Assembly: GCA_937973965.1 (NCBI GenBank)
Contig: CALJJQ010000011.1
Location: 1 to 64,000, forward strand
Length of the DNA: 64,000 nt
Origin: an uncultured Calothrix sp.
GTDB taxonomy: Bacteria; Cyanobacteriota; Cyanobacteriia; Cyanobacteriales; Nostocaceae
Direction: 5' to 3'
Both the position numbers and the translations under genes were made by a program. How positions within the stretch are numbered: position 1 is the stretch's first letter; every line of letters starts with the position of its first letter. Below are positions 18,602 to 29,272 of the stretch, piece by piece. The notes beneath the pieces were generated by a model, which searched no databases, was not told where the DNA came from, and worked only from the letters and a program-made list of their open reading frames with translations.

Positions 18602-21448
18602 TTAATCCACTTTAAACGTACCGACCGTATCCTGTAGTTGGCGAGAGATTTGCACAGTTTGCTGCAATGATTCTGACACCTGTCGGGATGAATAGCTAGT
18701 ATGTTGGGAAACCGCGGCGATTTGCTCCATTAACTGACTCACCTGATGGGATGTTTCTAACTGGGAGGAGGTGGCCATAGAAATTGATTGGATTAATACA
18801 TCCAATTGTCGGGATACGTCCAAAATTTGATTCAAACTTTGTTTGGCATCCTCAACTACACGGGTTCCCTCCACTACCTGGCTAGTACCTTGCTCCATCG
18901 CTTGTACCACCTCGCTGGTTTCCCGTTGAATATTTTCCACGATTTGTTCAATTTCCTTGGTTGCAGCAGCCGAGCGAGCTGCCAATTCTCCCACTTCTTC
19001 GGCTACCACCACAAATCCTTGGGCTTCCTCTCCTGCACGTGCAGCCTCAATCCCCGCGTTAATCGCGAGGAGGTTGGTCTGCATGGAAATCTGGTTAATT
19101 AATGCCACAACCCGGGAAATTTGCTGAGTAGATTCACCTAACCGTTTCACCTTCTTCGCCGTTTCACCGACGGTTTCCCGCATACTGAGAATGCTTTTCA
19201 CGGTGCGTTCCATCGCCGTACCACTATTGGTAGCAGTATTCCGAGCTTCATTGGCAACAGCTGCCGCTTTTTGGGCGCTCAGTGCCACCGTTTGCATGGA
19301 ACGGGTCATATTATCAACCGCATCCAGGGTACGATTGATTTCTTCCGCTTGATTCAAAGCTTCAATCGCTAATCGGTCGATGGCACTGGAATTATCGGCA
19401 ATGGATGCATTTACCTGGGTAGCCGTTTGTTTTACCTGGGTGACAATCCCCCGCAAGCTTTCAACGATGGAGTTAAAAAAGTCGGCAACCGTACCAATTT
19501 CTCCGGTAGTCACATCTGCCCTCACCGTTAAATCCCCACTGGCTGCACCTTCAACTTCACTCAATAACTCCAATAACTGCATTTGTAATGCTTCTTTTTG
19601 TTGCCGTTCCGACATCGAACTGGCTTCAGCCATCCTGCGACCCTGTTCAATTTCCTCCAGTAGATATCCGTGTTCCAAGGCAAAACCCATTTGGGTGGAT
19701 ATCTGCCGGAAAAACTCAAGATCCGCAGGTTGCCACACCCTGGGAGAATCGCAGTGGTGGGCAATCAATAAACCAATTAATTGCTCTTTGGTGACGATTG
19801 GTGCAATTAAATTGGCTTTAACGGCAAATTTTTCTAGCATTTGCACATAGCAAGTTGCATTTTGGAGGCTGGTATCTTGGTAAATATTACTAATCGCCCG
19901 AATTCTGCCATCTTTATAGGTTTCCACATGGCGTTCTCGAAAACAAGGGTCATCAATGTGTACTCCCATCATTTTCGGGAAACCAGCAGCTACTGATTCC
20001 GCAACCACCACCCCATCCCAAGTTTCGGGATTAAACTTGTAAAATACTACCCGGTCTGTTTTCAAGCCTTGGCGAATTTCCCTGACTGCGGTTTTGAGGA
20101 TATCCTCCGTTTCCAGGGTACGCCGCATTTTTAACGTGATGTCGGTAAGATTTTTAGCCCGTTCGGTGTCAATTTCTTGTTTTTTAATCAGGGCTTGTAA
20201 TTGTTCCGCCATCTGATTAATATTTGTCCCTAAATCACCCAATTCATCGTCACTTTGAACTTGTATCCGGGTGCTTAAATCCCCCCGTCCAATTCGTTCC
20301 ACGGTTTCGGTGGCATTCAAAAGCGGATCTGTGGCACGTTTTGCTAACCAATAGGCAATCAGTCCTACAACTGTGGCAATTACAGCTGTACCTAGTAGGG
20401 TAGCCAGAGCCAATTGATTACGGGCTTCAAAGGCAGTTGCAGCATCATTTGCTACTAATACAGCCCACTGTAGGCTGGGGAAACCAGGTAAATCGCTGGG
20501 GGTAGATGCGTAGCTGAATAGTTTCTCCTGGTTATTAATCTTGCCAGTAAAGGTGATGCTTTCAGTGGTTGCAGGTTTTTGGAGATTGGGAAACTCCGCT
20601 TTTATTTCCCGACCAACCTTGTTGCTAATACTACTGAAAAAAATCTTACCAGTGGCATCGCCGAGAAAATATTCTTCCTTGTGATCATCGTGTTGAGAAT
20701 GGAGTTTGAGTAAGCTTTCAACGGATGTAACTGGCATCCGCGCACGAATAACTCCTACCAACTGACCGGAACCAGTTTCCTGAATCGGAGCAACCACAAA
20801 AATACTGTTTTTACCATTGGTCTTTGATACCCGTGGCTGGGTAATTAAGGGTTTTTGGTCTTGCAACACCTTCTGAAAATAATCAGATTCTCGGTGATTA
20901 CTAATTGCTGCTTCTCCTGGTTTTGGCGTGGATTGGGCAATTACATCCCCATTCAAGTCAAAAACGGCGATGTTATCATACACCTTGTAGATATCGACAT
21001 ATTCGTCGAGAACGGCTTGTTTTTCAGACTGTGTACCAAAATCGCGAATCCGCCGATTGGCAAAGATAGGTAAACTAGCCATCACCTGAATATCGCCATA
21101 GCGCTCAAACATGAAGCGATTAATCTTATCAGCCAACTCTTCCGTATGGGAAGCCTGAATCTTCGCGATTTTATTTGTAATACTTCCACTGGCGATCGCA
21201 TTGGCAACCACACCCAGGGCTAAAACGGGAATTGTGCCAATGGCGATCGCCATAATTGTGGCTTTGGTACGGATTTTCATCCGTTTGAAACCGTTTGATA
21301 CCACTTGCAATGGTGATGTCCGGGTTGCCAAAGGGGATGACTCCGAAGCTAATACCAAGCTAGTATTGTGTTTGTCTGCTGGTATGGCTGGCTGTAAAGC
21401 TGTTTGCTGCTTTTCTTTCGCGTCAGCCGCGTCTGTCTTATTAAACAT
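18602..21448 (-). CDS. Methyl-accepting chemotaxis protein with dCache, HAMP and GAF domains
   Basis: 948 residues. A cytoplasmic N-terminal tail precedes TM1 (about 65-90); a dCache-type periplasmic sensor (about 95-345) contains SDYFQKVLQ and [20 protein letters not shown]2 (about 347-367) leads to HAMP, then a GAF domain (about 440-590) and a methyl-accepting signalling domain with the hairpin-tip segment [23 protein letters not shown]. The GAF is of the cyanobacterial kind with ATCYVQML at the usual chromophore position, but Tyr follows the Cys where bilin-binding domains have His, so bilin binding is doubtful. Receptor for the CheA/CheW complex of this operon, likely controlling type IV pilus motility. 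Confidence 0.92.
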   Translation of the reverse strand: MFNKTDAADAKEKQQTALQPAIPADKHNTSLVLASESSPLATRTSPLQVVSNGFKRMKIRTKATIMAIAIGTIPVLALGVVANAIASGSITNKIAKIQASHTEELADKINRFMFERYGDIQVMASLPIFANRRIRDFGTQSEKQAVLDEYVDIYKVYDNIAVFDLNGDVIAQSTPKPGEAAISNHRESDYFQKVLQDQKPLITQPRVSKTNGKNSIFVVAPIQETGSGQLVGVIRARMPVTSVESLLKLHSQHDDHKEEYFLGDATGKIFFSSISNKVGREIKAEFPNLQKPATTESITFTGKINNQEKLFSYASTPSDLPGFPSLQWAVLVANDAATAFEARNQLALATLLGTAVIATVVGLIAYWLAKRATDPLLNATETVERIGRGDLSTRIQVQSDDELGDLGTNINQMAEQLQALIKKQEIDTERAKNLTDITLKMRRTLETEDILKTAVREIRQGLKTDRVVFYKFNPETWDGVVVAESVAAGFPKMMGVHIDDPCFRERHVETYKDGRIRAISNIYQDTSLQNATCYVQMLEKFAVKANLIAPIVTKEQLIGLLIAHHCDSPRVWQPADLEFFRQISTQMGFALEHGYLLEEIEQGRRMAEASSMSERQQKEALQMQLLELLSEVEGAASGDLTVRADVTTGEIGTVADFFNSIVESLRGIVTQVKQTATQVNASIADNSSAIDRLAIEALNQAEEINRTLDAVDNMTRSMQTVALSAQKAAAVANEARNTATNSGTAMERTVKSILSMRETVGETAKKVKRLGESTQQISRVVALINQISMQTNLLAINAGIEAARAGEEAQGFVVVAEEVGELAARSAAATKEIEQIVENIQRETSEVVQAMEQGTSQVVEGTRVVEDAKQSLNQILDVSRQLDVLIQSISMATSSQLETSHQVSQLMEQIAAVSQHTSYSSRQVSESLQQTVQISRQLQDTVGTFKVD

Positions 21449-21781
21449 AAATTAATTGCCCTGTTTTGGGAAAGAGAACACAACGCCGTTTGTGGTAGTA
21501 AAAACACCCTGATTTTGGATTTTGGATTTTAGATTACCCTTATGGCTACGCGCAGCAATGGGAGGAAAGCAATCGTAACAGGAAGCAGAACTCTGCTATC
21601 AAGCAACATCCAAGACCGTGACTTCCTCACCGCTACGTGTCTATAGCTTTTGGATTACTTTGAGGTAAATTCGGTAGAAATAATACGGAACTATCCTACG
21701 AGAAGATAAATTCACCTCAGACCCTGACCTCTAGTACAGACGACCCGTGGGGTCGTCTCCCCGACTCCCTAAAAAAATGTA
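21449..21781. other. Spacer between receptor and CheW genes
   Basis: Contains a heptamer-like array (TTTTGGA units, 21513-21535), a tract near 21662-21715 resembling the one at 9250-9290, and a palindrome near 21735 (AGACGACCC-CGTG-GGGTCGTCT). No gene seen. The receptor and CheW genes are on the same strand and may still be co-transcribed. Confidence 0.5.
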
Positions 21782-22279
21782 TTAATTTTGACGCAGAACC
21801 GAGGAGTGAACAATGGCATGGGCATCTAAAGCCAGCAAAATTTCATTGTCGTGGTTAATACATCCCCGCAGATAGGGAACAAGACTACTGGCTACCTGGC
21901 CAATGGGGGAACGTATTTCCTCGACGAGAAATTTCGTAGTGCCAATAATGTCATCGACTACTAAACCCAATAAAGTTGTATCGACGCGCACAATTACCAC
22001 GCTGTACTGGCGTAAACGTGTTTCTAGGGATTCTATGTTCAATAGTTGGGGCAAATCAATTGCCCAAATAATTCGACTTCGCCAGTTCATTAACCCTAAA
22101 ACACAAGCAGGCATTCCCGGCATTGCTGTCACTGATTCGACGGGAATTACGATTGCCTCTTGGGTATGGCGCATTGACAAAACGGCTGGGGTATGCCGAT
22201 TAAGCATAAATTTGAGATAACCATCGGTGGTATTGGCCAGATTTGCCTGGTTGGCGATCGCTAGTTGGGATTTGTTCAT
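21782..22279 (-). CDS. CheW-like coupling protein (PixI/HmpC-like)
   Basis: 165-residue single CheW domain: ILLALDAH-type and MNWRSRIIWAIDLPQLL segments, and the hydrophobic VTAMPGMPACVLGLMNWRS strand that fits the receptor/kinase interface. It links the receptor to the CheA kinase in the cytoplasmic signalling array. The start at 22279 is four bases after the stop of the CheY gene, implying coupled translation. Confidence 0.9.
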   Translation of the reverse strand: MNKSQLAIANQANLANTTDGYLKFMLNRHTPAVLSMRHTQEAIVIPVESVTAMPGMPACVLGLMNWRSRIIWAIDLPQLLNIESLETRLRQYSVVIVRVDTTLLGLVVDDIIGTTKFLVEEIRSPIGQVASSLVPYLRGCINHDNEILLALDAHAIVHSSVLRQN

Positions 22280-22283
22280 AGAT

Positions 22284-22661
22284 TCACACCGCTACAGATT
22301 TGATCGCTCGTACTAGTTGTTCACGGGTATAGGGTTTAGTAACATAGGCATCTGCTCCTTGACGCATTGCCCATAGCCGATCGATTTCCTGATTTTTGGA
22401 ACTACAAATCACTATTGGCAATTTCTGGGTGTTTGGGTTACGCTTGAGGGCACGACACAGTTCAAACCCACTCATCCCTGGCATTACCACATCAGTAATT
22501 ACCACATCAGGCTGTTCCTGGGCAGCTTTTTCCAGAGCCTCTTTCCCCGCCATTGCTTGAATCACGTTATACCCGCTTTCTTGCAGATAATGACTCATTA
22601 ATTCCAATTCACTGGGAGAGTCTTCGACAATCAATACGGTTCCTGTTAATGTGATGCTCAC
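22284..22661 (-). CDS. CheY-like single-domain response regulator (PixH/HmpB-like)
   Basis: A lone receiver domain of about 125 residues, phosphorylated by the CheA kinase. Acidic pair in VLIVEDSPSELE, phospho-Asp in VVITDVVMPGMSG, conserved Lys in AYVTKPYTREQL. The GTG at 22661 is chosen because AGGAG is seven bases upstream; the open frame extends to a TTG at 22679 that lies upstream of that ribosome site. Confidence 0.92.
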   Translation of the reverse strand: MSITLTGTVLIVEDSPSELELMSHYLQESGYNVIQAMAGKEALEKAAQEQPDVVITDVVMPGMSGFELCRALKRNPNTQKLPIVICSSKNQEIDRLWAMRQGADAYVTKPYTREQLVRAIKSVAV

Positions 22662-22709
22662 GTCAATTCTCCTGATCAAACGATGAGAAAATTAGCTTTT
22701 TATTTCCTG

Positions 22710-23789
22710 TCAATTCAGATGCTTGTAGACGATTTTAAGTAAATCTGCCTGGGTAAATGGCTTGGTTAAGTAACCCGATGCACGCACCATTTTCGCCTTG
22801 GCTCGGTCAATAAAACCGGTGCGTCCAGTCACCATGACAATTGGTGTATCTTTAAACATTGAATGTCGCCGCAACAAAGAACATAATTCATATCCGTCAA
22901 GATTCGGCATCTCTACGTCTAATAAAATTAAATTGGGTTTGTTACGGAGAATTTGCATCAACGCCTTAACTGGGTCATTAATTTTCACTACCGTAAATAC
23001 GGACTCATCTAAAAAATGTTGAATCGAGTTCAAAACCGTTGGACTATCGTCAATGCAAGCAATCACATAATGCTTCTTGCTGACAACTTTCTCCCCTGCG
23101 ACTTCTCCACTCCCTTCATCTGCGAGACTTGCTTCATGGGACTTTTCGAGCAGATGCGTTGACTCCTGTTGTGCTGTGGTTGGGTTACTATCCCGCTCAA
23201 ACACCTGCACCATACTGCTTTCTCGTCGAGTTCCCCCCTGTTCCGTGGTTTGATAATATTGCGATCGCAACTGCTGCTGACAATATTCCACTAACACCCG
23301 CATATCTAAATGACAAAACTTGGGCATTTCGTCTAAACTCGTTTCCCGACTAAAATCGTAATTCCCCTCCTTTAATCGCAAAAACGATACTAATACCTCC
23401 TTGGCCATCTCTTCGATTAATTCACCAGCCTGTCCAGAACTGATATAGTTACGATTAACTAACCAACAAATAGCTTGATAGTCAGCTTGAGTACTGGCAA
23501 AATCATCATGTTTGGCTTCAAAAATGACCCGCATTTGCGCTCGAATCGACTGATTTAAGCCCTCAACTCGACGTTCCAATCGTTCTAAATGTCCATCTAG
23601 CCAATCAAAAAGCTGATCCGAATAGGAGGCATAAACCAGTTTTCCCTCCTGTAAATAGAGGGACCAGTAAATCGAACCCGTCGAAACTCTTAACCGACCA
23701 GTCGCACGCCTTCCTGTCAACTGGGCTAGTAATGATAGGGGATGGATTTTTTGCAGAATTTTATAGCTACCTAGAGGAGTTGTACTCAT
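22710..23789 (-). CDS. PatA-like response regulator with N-terminal PATAN (DUF4388) domain
   Basis: 359 residues: an N-terminal PATAN domain (LAQLTGRRATGRLRV, LYLQEGKLVYASY; about 10-180), a linker, and a C-terminal receiver (about 235-355) with IACIDDSPTVL, phospho-Asp in LILLDVEMPNLDGYE and a conserved Lys in SGYLTKPFTQADL. Same architecture as PixG, PilG, HmpA and heterocyst PatA. First gene of the chemosensory operon, 48 bp before the CheY gene. PATAN proteins link chemotaxis kinases to the pilus motor in cyanobacteria; here that link is inferred from operon content. Confidence 0.9.
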   Translation of the reverse strand: MSTTPLGSYKILQKIHPLSLLAQLTGRRATGRLRVSTGSIYWSLYLQEGKLVYASYSDQLFDWLDGHLERLERRVEGLNQSIRAQMRVIFEAKHDDFASTQADYQAICWLVNRNYISSGQAGELIEEMAKEVLVSFLRLKEGNYDFSRETSLDEMPKFCHLDMRVLVEYCQQQLRSQYYQTTEQGGTRRESSMVQVFERDSNPTTAQQESTHLLEKSHEASLADEGSGEVAGEKVVSKKHYVIACIDDSPTVLNSIQHFLDESVFTVVKINDPVKALMQILRNKPNLILLDVEMPNLDGYELCSLLRRHSMFKDTPIVMVTGRTGFIDRAKAKMVRASGYLTKPFTQADLLKIVYKHLN

Positions 23790-24811
23790 TATTGCTGTTA
23801 CCTCGACTCAATCGGCGACCTAGGGAACTTTGGTGATGCAGACCCTAATTTCAAGTTCGCGATTCCCAGACTGTTGTATTATATGCTACTTAGCTTCGGA
23901 AAGCATTCAAACAGCGAAACCCAACGGCAGCAATTACTTTTTCTCTTAAAAGCAGTTAAAACATCAAGATGAAAATGCCAGTAAGTATTGATATATACTA
24001 AGACTACCAAAAATTTTTAGTTGACATATTCGGTGAAATGTAAAGAGTCGGTAAAATCATTTTTTTTAGTAAACTAACAATCATTTGTTTGTTTTTTGAC
24101 TAGTTATTTGCAAGGTAATACCTTTTTCTGTTCAGTATTCATACTTAAGTATAGTATGAATCAATGGTACAAGATAAATTTACAATAATTTTCGATGTAC
24201 GATAAATATTAAAATAAATATTTATACAATTACTGAAAACATTGTCAACACTAGTTTGACCAATTATTCCTAATCCTGTGCAGAGTCAGGAGATGCTCTA
24301 CGAGTTAAAAAGGAGACAAAATAACCCGTAAATAAATCCTGCCCCATCCGGAACAAAGTCATGGGGGTTGGGGTTTAAACTAGCTTTACATAACCAAGAA
24401 AATATCGGTGGATATTTATATTTATCTTGAATATTATGCTAATAATTGAGCAAATATATAGTTTAAGTTTATACAAATCAACCGGATGACACTGACAGCA
24501 CACCCATTGTCCTTGGTGTTTTTGGGCAAATACTTTAGGGTCTGCTGTAAAAGTCTTTTCGCCAGGGTAAGGAATAGGGAGTAGCATAGATTTAATGCTT
24601 ACACCAGAACCAATATTGATTTTTTCCCACTCCCAACTCACCACTTCCTACAGCCTTTTGTTATTAGGGTGATTTACGGATTCAATCTCGCAGAAAAATA
24701 GCTCGATTCTGAATAGAACCGAGCTGTATACGAATATGCATCTAATCAGGGTATTGTAAGCTACTCAAGGCTAAAAGCCTGTAAGCTCTAGTCCAGTTCA
24801 AATCGAAATGA
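23790..24811. other. Long spacer upstream of the chemosensory operon
   Basis: About 1 kb that includes the probable operon promoter. A 9-bp inverted repeat ATTCATACT/AGTATGAAT is at 24137-24161. A minus-strand 89-codon frame around 24375-24644 contains the common 'cccactcccaac' filler and is not believed. The rest is A+T-rich without recognised signals. Confidence 0.45.
24137..24161. promoter_or_regulatory. Operator-like palindrome ATTCATACT-N7-AGTATGAAT
   Basis: A perfect 9-bp inverted repeat (24137-24145, 24153-24161), about 350 bp upstream of the PatA-like gene. Size and spacing suit a dimeric regulator, but no known consensus is recognised. Confidence 0.35.
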
Positions 24812-24893
24812 TGCGGATGAAAGGACTTGAACCTTCACGTCTTACGACACTAGAACCTAAATCTAGCGCGTCTGCCAATTCCGCCACATCCGC
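24812..24893 (-). tRNA. tRNA-Leu (anticodon UAG)
   Basis: 82-nt class II tRNA on the minus strand: acceptor GCGGATG/CATCCGC, D arm GGCGGAATTGGCAGACGC, anticodon stem CTAGA/TCTAG with loop TTTAGGT giving TAG, a long variable arm TGTCGTAAGACG, and T arm GAAGG-TTCAAGT-CCTTT. CCA is not encoded. No intron is seen. Confidence 0.97.
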
Positions 24894-25037
24894 AAAACTT
24901 ACCATATTATACCATACAGAATTTAATTTCGTCTAGAAAATGTTCTTATCTTGCTTGTAAATAGGGAGCAGGAGACGGGAGTAATATCATTATCGCGAAA
25001 ATTTTGCCCCTATTTTCTTCCCCTGCATCCCATAGCC

Positions 25038-26231
25038 TTAATAATTTACCGTGACGCGGGGGAGTCGATGTTTAAACCCACAGAGAATTTCCCAGGATAT
25101 GGTTCCTAGCTGTGTAGCCCAATCTTCGGCGGTAATTTCTGTGTGGCGATCGCGTCCTAATAATGTTACCACATCACCGACTTGAATGGTGGGGACGTGA
25201 CTAATATCAATCATCATCTGATCCATCGTAATTGTGCCAATTTGTGGTATTTGTTGTCCTTGAAACATGACTTGTAGTTTATTGGACAAATTCCTCGGTA
25301 CTCCATCTGCGTAACCAATTCCCACGACGGCAATTCGCATATCCTGGGGAGCAATAAAGCTATATCCGTAACTGACACCTGTTCCCCCTTGAATCTCTTT
25401 GATGTGGGTAATTCTCGCTTTTACTCCCAACACTGGTTGGAGGTGGATTCGTCCTTGGAAATGGGGTGCGGGATAATAACCGTAAATGGCTAACCCCGGA
25501 CGCACCATGTCGTAATGGAGGGATTTATCGGCTAGGGTTCCCGCAGAATTAGCTAGGTGGAGTTTGGGTACTTTTAAACCTAAATTTTCTAATTGGGCGA
25601 TCGCTTGCTCAAATCGCTGCTGTTGCAACTGCATAATTGTCGGATCTAGACTATCCGCTGTCGCTAAATGGGAATACACACTGGCTATTTCTAGTTTAGG
25701 TAAACTGGTAATTAATTGCACAAATTCCCCAGCTTGTTGCCAATCGATTCCTAGTCTAGACATCCCCGTATCCAGTTTGATATGTACGGGTAACTTGTCT
25801 GTAAATCCTTCCTGCTCTAATGTTTCCGAGAATACTAATGCCTGTTTCAAACTACATAAAGTGGGCTGCAAATCCCAACTGGCGATCGCTTGAATTTGTT
25901 CCCTGGTTTGGGCTGCTCCTAAGACCAATATCGGCGCTGTAATCCCATTTTCCCGCAATTGTATTCCTTCGGGTACGGTGGCTACTCCTAGCCAATCCGC
26001 TCCTGCTGATAGGACTGTTTGCGCTACCGCTACCGCACCATGTCCGTAAGCATCGGCTTTGACTATCGCCATCAATTGGGTCTGACTGGATATGTATGCC
26101 CGCAATTGCTTCACGTTCTCTGCTAATGCTCCCAGGTCGATCTCTACCCATGCTCGCTGGGACAACCAGGCTATTGATTCACTTGTGGATACTGCTGGCT
26201 TAATTCTATGATTAAATTCGTGGCTTAACAT
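25038..26231 (-). CDS. alr: Alanine racemase
   Basis: PLP enzyme interconverting L- and D-alanine for peptidoglycan. N-terminal TIM barrel starts at AWVEIDLGALAENVK, with the PLP lysine in MAIVKADAYGHGAVAVA. The C-terminal beta domain contains the second catalytic base, Tyr in TGVSYGYSF, and VGIGYADGVPR. The ATG at 26231 is preferred (GGAG about 11 bases upstream); the frame runs further to 26285. About 397 residues with a short N-terminal extension before the barrel. Confidence 0.95.
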   Translation of the reverse strand: MLSHEFNHRIKPAVSTSESIAWLSQRAWVEIDLGALAENVKQLRAYISSQTQLMAIVKADAYGHGAVAVAQTVLSAGADWLGVATVPEGIQLRENGITAPILVLGAAQTREQIQAIASWDLQPTLCSLKQALVFSETLEQEGFTDKLPVHIKLDTGMSRLGIDWQQAGEFVQLITSLPKLEIASVYSHLATADSLDPTIMQLQQQRFEQAIAQLENLGLKVPKLHLANSAGTLADKSLHYDMVRPGLAIYGYYPAPHFQGRIHLQPVLGVKARITHIKEIQGGTGVSYGYSFIAPQDMRIAVVGIGYADGVPRNLSNKLQVMFQGQQIPQIGTITMDQMMIDISHVPTIQVGDVVTLLGRDRHTEITAEDWATQLGTISWEILCGFKHRLPRVTVNY

Positions 26232-26759
26232 GAATATTTTTCTCTCCCCACACACCACTTCTACAATTCTTGCTCTTCGATTCAACGGCTATTCCTGCAG
26301 GATAATCGCTGCTTAGTTTAATCTTTACATCACCTGGAAAACAAGTTTAGGAATAATATTTGTTAAGCAATAATAATAAATGTAACAATCTTTGAATTAT
26401 CAATTGATTTAGATGCAAACTCTCTCGGTTACTTGGTCAGAGCCTGATACCAGTTGCTGTGCCTTGGATACTTGCAATCCACCTATAGCATTTTTACTTT
26501 CAATATCTATTGTTTTAGATGCTACATACGCCTAATAAGCTGTTATTTTGATTAAAGTCTTGATTTTATGTAAATATTGGCTGCTCTTTCTGGCTTTTAT
26601 ATGTGATAATACGGATAGACAATATAATAATTACAACTACATGCTGAGAAATTTATCCTTATTAAAAATTTGAGAATAGTGGTATAAAATGTCTGCAACC
26701 CACAAACCAACTGGTTTTGTGTTAATATATGTAAAACTAATACCTTGAGAACTGAATCA
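26232..26759. other. Divergent spacer alr/HNH
   Basis: About 530 bp, mostly A+T-rich. The stretch 26412-26480 stands out as more balanced and contains a small TTGGAT-ACTTGC-AATCCA hairpin; it could be part of a small RNA, but no known family is recognised. No coding frame seen. Confidence 0.35.
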
Positions 26760-27257
26760 ATGGGGAAGGTTTTAGTCCTGAATGCCTCTTATGAGCCGCT
26801 CAACATAACGAGCTGGCGACGTGCTGCGGTTTTGCTCATTAAAGGAAAAGCCGAATGGGTTGAACATAACAGCAAGTATCTTTACGCTAATTTTCCTTTA
26901 CCGACCGTGATTCGGTTGCGCCATTACGTGCGTGTGCCTTACAAGGAAATTCCTCTTACCCGACGGAATATCTTGCACCGCGATGGGCACACTTGTCAAT
27001 ACTGCGGTTACACAGGAGATGATTTAACCCTTGATCATGTTATCCCGCGATCGCGCGGTGGTGGTGATAGTTGGGAGAATATTGTCACAGCTTGTGTACG
27101 TTGTAATGTCAAGAAGGGCAATCGCACACCCCAGGAAGCTGACATGCCATTGCGACATCCACCACGTCGCCCTTACAGTAGTCTCTACTTTGAGGTCGGG
27201 AAGCATCTCAAAACGGGAATGCATAACGAATGGCAGAAATACGTAATTGGGCTTTAA
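26760..27257 (+). CDS. HNH endonuclease family protein
   Basis: 165-residue protein widespread in cyanobacteria. The N-terminal part (VLVLNASYEPLNITSWRRA) is typical of the stand-alone HNH group. The HNH/zinc core has Cys79-x2-Cys82, LDHVIPRSRGG (91-101) with the catalytic His93, Asn107, and Cys112-x2-Cys115 followed by NxxKG. Probably a metal-dependent DNase; cellular role unknown. ATG at 26760 is chosen over the upstream TTG because the protein then begins MGKVLVLN as in relatives. Confidence 0.88.
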   Translation: MGKVLVLNASYEPLNITSWRRAAVLLIKGKAEWVEHNSKYLYANFPLPTVIRLRHYVRVPYKEIPLTRRNILHRDGHTCQYCGYTGDDLTLDHVIPRSRGGGDSWENIVTACVRCNVKKGNRTPQEADMPLRHPPRRPYSSLYFEVGKHLKTGMHNEWQKYVIGL

Positions 27258-27301
27258 CTTTCTACCCTGGTTAATTTCACCGCAAATACAAGTTAAACAC
27301 C

Positions 27302-27318
27302 CCAACCTTTGAGGTTGG
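27302..27318 (+). terminator. Hairpin after the HNH gene
   Basis: CCAACCT-TTG-AGGTTGG, a perfect 7-bp stem 45 bp after the HNH stop. No long T run follows, so it may stabilise rather than terminate. The rest of 27258-27786 shows no gene. Confidence 0.4.
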
Positions 27319-27786
27319 ATCTGGCAATTTCAACCTTTACTTAGGGGGGCTTGGTTATTGGTGGGGAGTTGCTTAATAACTAGATAACTATATTCAGTTT
27401 TCGTCGTGACAGAATTTAAGTCGCGGTCTTGTTTGGTTTGCCGCAACGAACTTAATGAGTTTAGCAAAGAAAATTGTCATAGGCAAGGGTTTGCTGTAAA
27501 TCAATTTCCATTGACGTGATTTTGGTTTTGTATTGTCGGATCGGTTTGTGGGTGGGAAGGGAAAGGAAAGGTTAATTGGAGTACCGTTTTGGGCAAGTTA
27601 TGAAGAAAGTATGTGTTTTGTGGGGTTGTGTGTGATGATTTGTCCGAAAAACAGGATAATTTCCGAATCAATTCCCTAAAGTTGCATATTTTTGCGAAGA
27701 TTAACTAATGTGGTTAAACACAACATGCCGAAAGCGAAAACTATGTTGAACGAAAAAGGAGCCTTGCGCATCCACTAGCGTTCCCT

Positions 27787-29067
27787 ATGCAACTTAATTC
27801 ACTTTCTACTTCGATCGAAACTCATCCACTCATAGGTGAAGCAACATCTATAAGCAGCGACTTCGACCCAGAAGGCGTTGAAAATGATTCGTCCAAACTT
27901 TTGAGTCAGAATGCTAACGAAATTCCCCATGGGGGTATCACCAAGATCAACACGTTGGCAGGCCAAAAAATAGAAGAATTTCGGAAAGTTTTGGCAAAGC
28001 ACCATTTGGAGAAACATTTGGTTGTATTGCAGGATTTTCCAGACCCAGATGCACTTTCAGCTGCATGGGCATATTCGTTGATTGCTCAACAGTATGACAT
28101 CAAGTGTGATATCTTTTATGCTGGAGCCTTAAGTCACCAAGAAAATATAGCCTTGGTGAAGCTGACTAATTTACCAGCACAACGGTGTCCGTTACAAAAT
28201 CTGAAATCAAAGGATTTATCATCCTATCAAGGGTTTGTCCTGGTAGATAATCAGGGAACGACTTCCCAATTGTTCTCAGTGGTACAACAGGCAAATATTC
28301 CCCTGATTGCCGTGATCGACCACCATGGTATGCAGGGGGAACTAAAGGCGGAATTTGTCGATATTCGTCCTTCCGTGCGTGCAACTGCGACAATTTTTAC
28401 CCAGTACCTACAATCGGGACTACTGACCCTAGATAGTAGTATTAGTGCCCATGTCAAATGTGCAACAGCTTTGATGCACGGTTTACGTTCCGATACGGCT
28501 CAGTTAATGCAAGCACAGGAAGAGGATTTCATGGCAGCTGCTTATTTAAGTCGCTTTTATGATTCTCAATTGTTGAATGCCATACTCCAGGCTAATCGTT
28601 CTAAACGCGTCATGGACGTGATTGAGCGATCGCTAAAAAATCGAATCGTGCAAAACAACTTTTCCATTGCGGGTGTTGGTTATTTACGCTACGACGACCG
28701 GGACGCGATTCCCCAAGCTGCAGATTTTATCGTCACCGAAGATAATGTACATACAGCCGTCGTTTATGGTATTGTCCATGATGAGGACGACGAGCTAGAG
28801 GTTGTGATTGGTTCACTGCGGACAACAAAACTGACTCTCGATCCAGACGAATTTATCAAAGAAGCATTCGGACAGGATAGTAGCGGTCGTTTCTTTGGGG
28901 GTGGACGAACCAGTGCTGGTGGTTTTGAAATCCCGATGGGATTTTTATCCGGTGGTAATGAAAACTCCACCTACGCCAAACTGAAATGGGAAGTCTTTGA
29001 CACCCAAATTAAACAAAAATTATTGCGTTTGGTGAACCCCAAGGATAACCCGATTCAGACAGAATAG
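27787..29067 (+). CDS. DHH-family phosphoesterase (NrnA-like)
   Basis: 426 residues. After a 60-residue acidic N-terminal extension comes the DHH domain with FPDPDALSAAWA (metal motif, 84-95), LVDNQG (about 152) and the name-giving Asp178-His179-His180. The C-terminal DHHA1 substrate domain carries GGGRTSAGGFEIPMGF (about 370). Relatives degrade nano-RNAs or hydrolyse 3'-phosphoadenosine 5'-phosphate and cyclic dinucleotides; which applies here is not visible. The gene stands alone, 197 bp before the sixA-like gene. Confidence 0.85.
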   Translation: MQLNSLSTSIETHPLIGEATSISSDFDPEGVENDSSKLLSQNANEIPHGGITKINTLAGQKIEEFRKVLAKHHLEKHLVVLQDFPDPDALSAAWAYSLIAQQYDIKCDIFYAGALSHQENIALVKLTNLPAQRCPLQNLKSKDLSSYQGFVLVDNQGTTSQLFSVVQQANIPLIAVIDHHGMQGELKAEFVDIRPSVRATATIFTQYLQSGLLTLDSSISAHVKCATALMHGLRSDTAQLMQAQEEDFMAAAYLSRFYDSQLLNAILQANRSKRVMDVIERSLKNRIVQNNFSIAGVGYLRYDDRDAIPQAADFIVTEDNVHTAVVYGIVHDEDDELEVVIGSLRTTKLTLDPDEFIKEAFGQDSSGRFFGGGRTSAGGFEIPMGFLSGGNENSTYAKLKWEVFDTQIKQKLLRLVNPKDNPIQTE

Positions 29068-29272
29068 GAGACAGGATACAGGAGGGATATGTTGGATCAG
29101 ACTAATAGAGATATTAGGTGTAACTATCCATTGTCTCCACTCCCCCAGCATACCCGGCATCCCCTGCTTCTCTGAAAATTGCTGAACACACAAGTTGCAC
29201 ACTTACATACTCAAAAATAGTAAAATTATCCTACAGCCTAATCAATAGCCCCTAACCTATTACTTGAAATCA

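Noticed and set aside
24375-24644. 89-codon minus-strand frame
   Set aside because: Contains intergenic filler sequence and no family-like residues.
26412-26480. Possible 6S-like or other small RNA between alr and the HNH gene
   Set aside because: Only a small hairpin and balanced composition are visible; no family consensus could be matched by eye.
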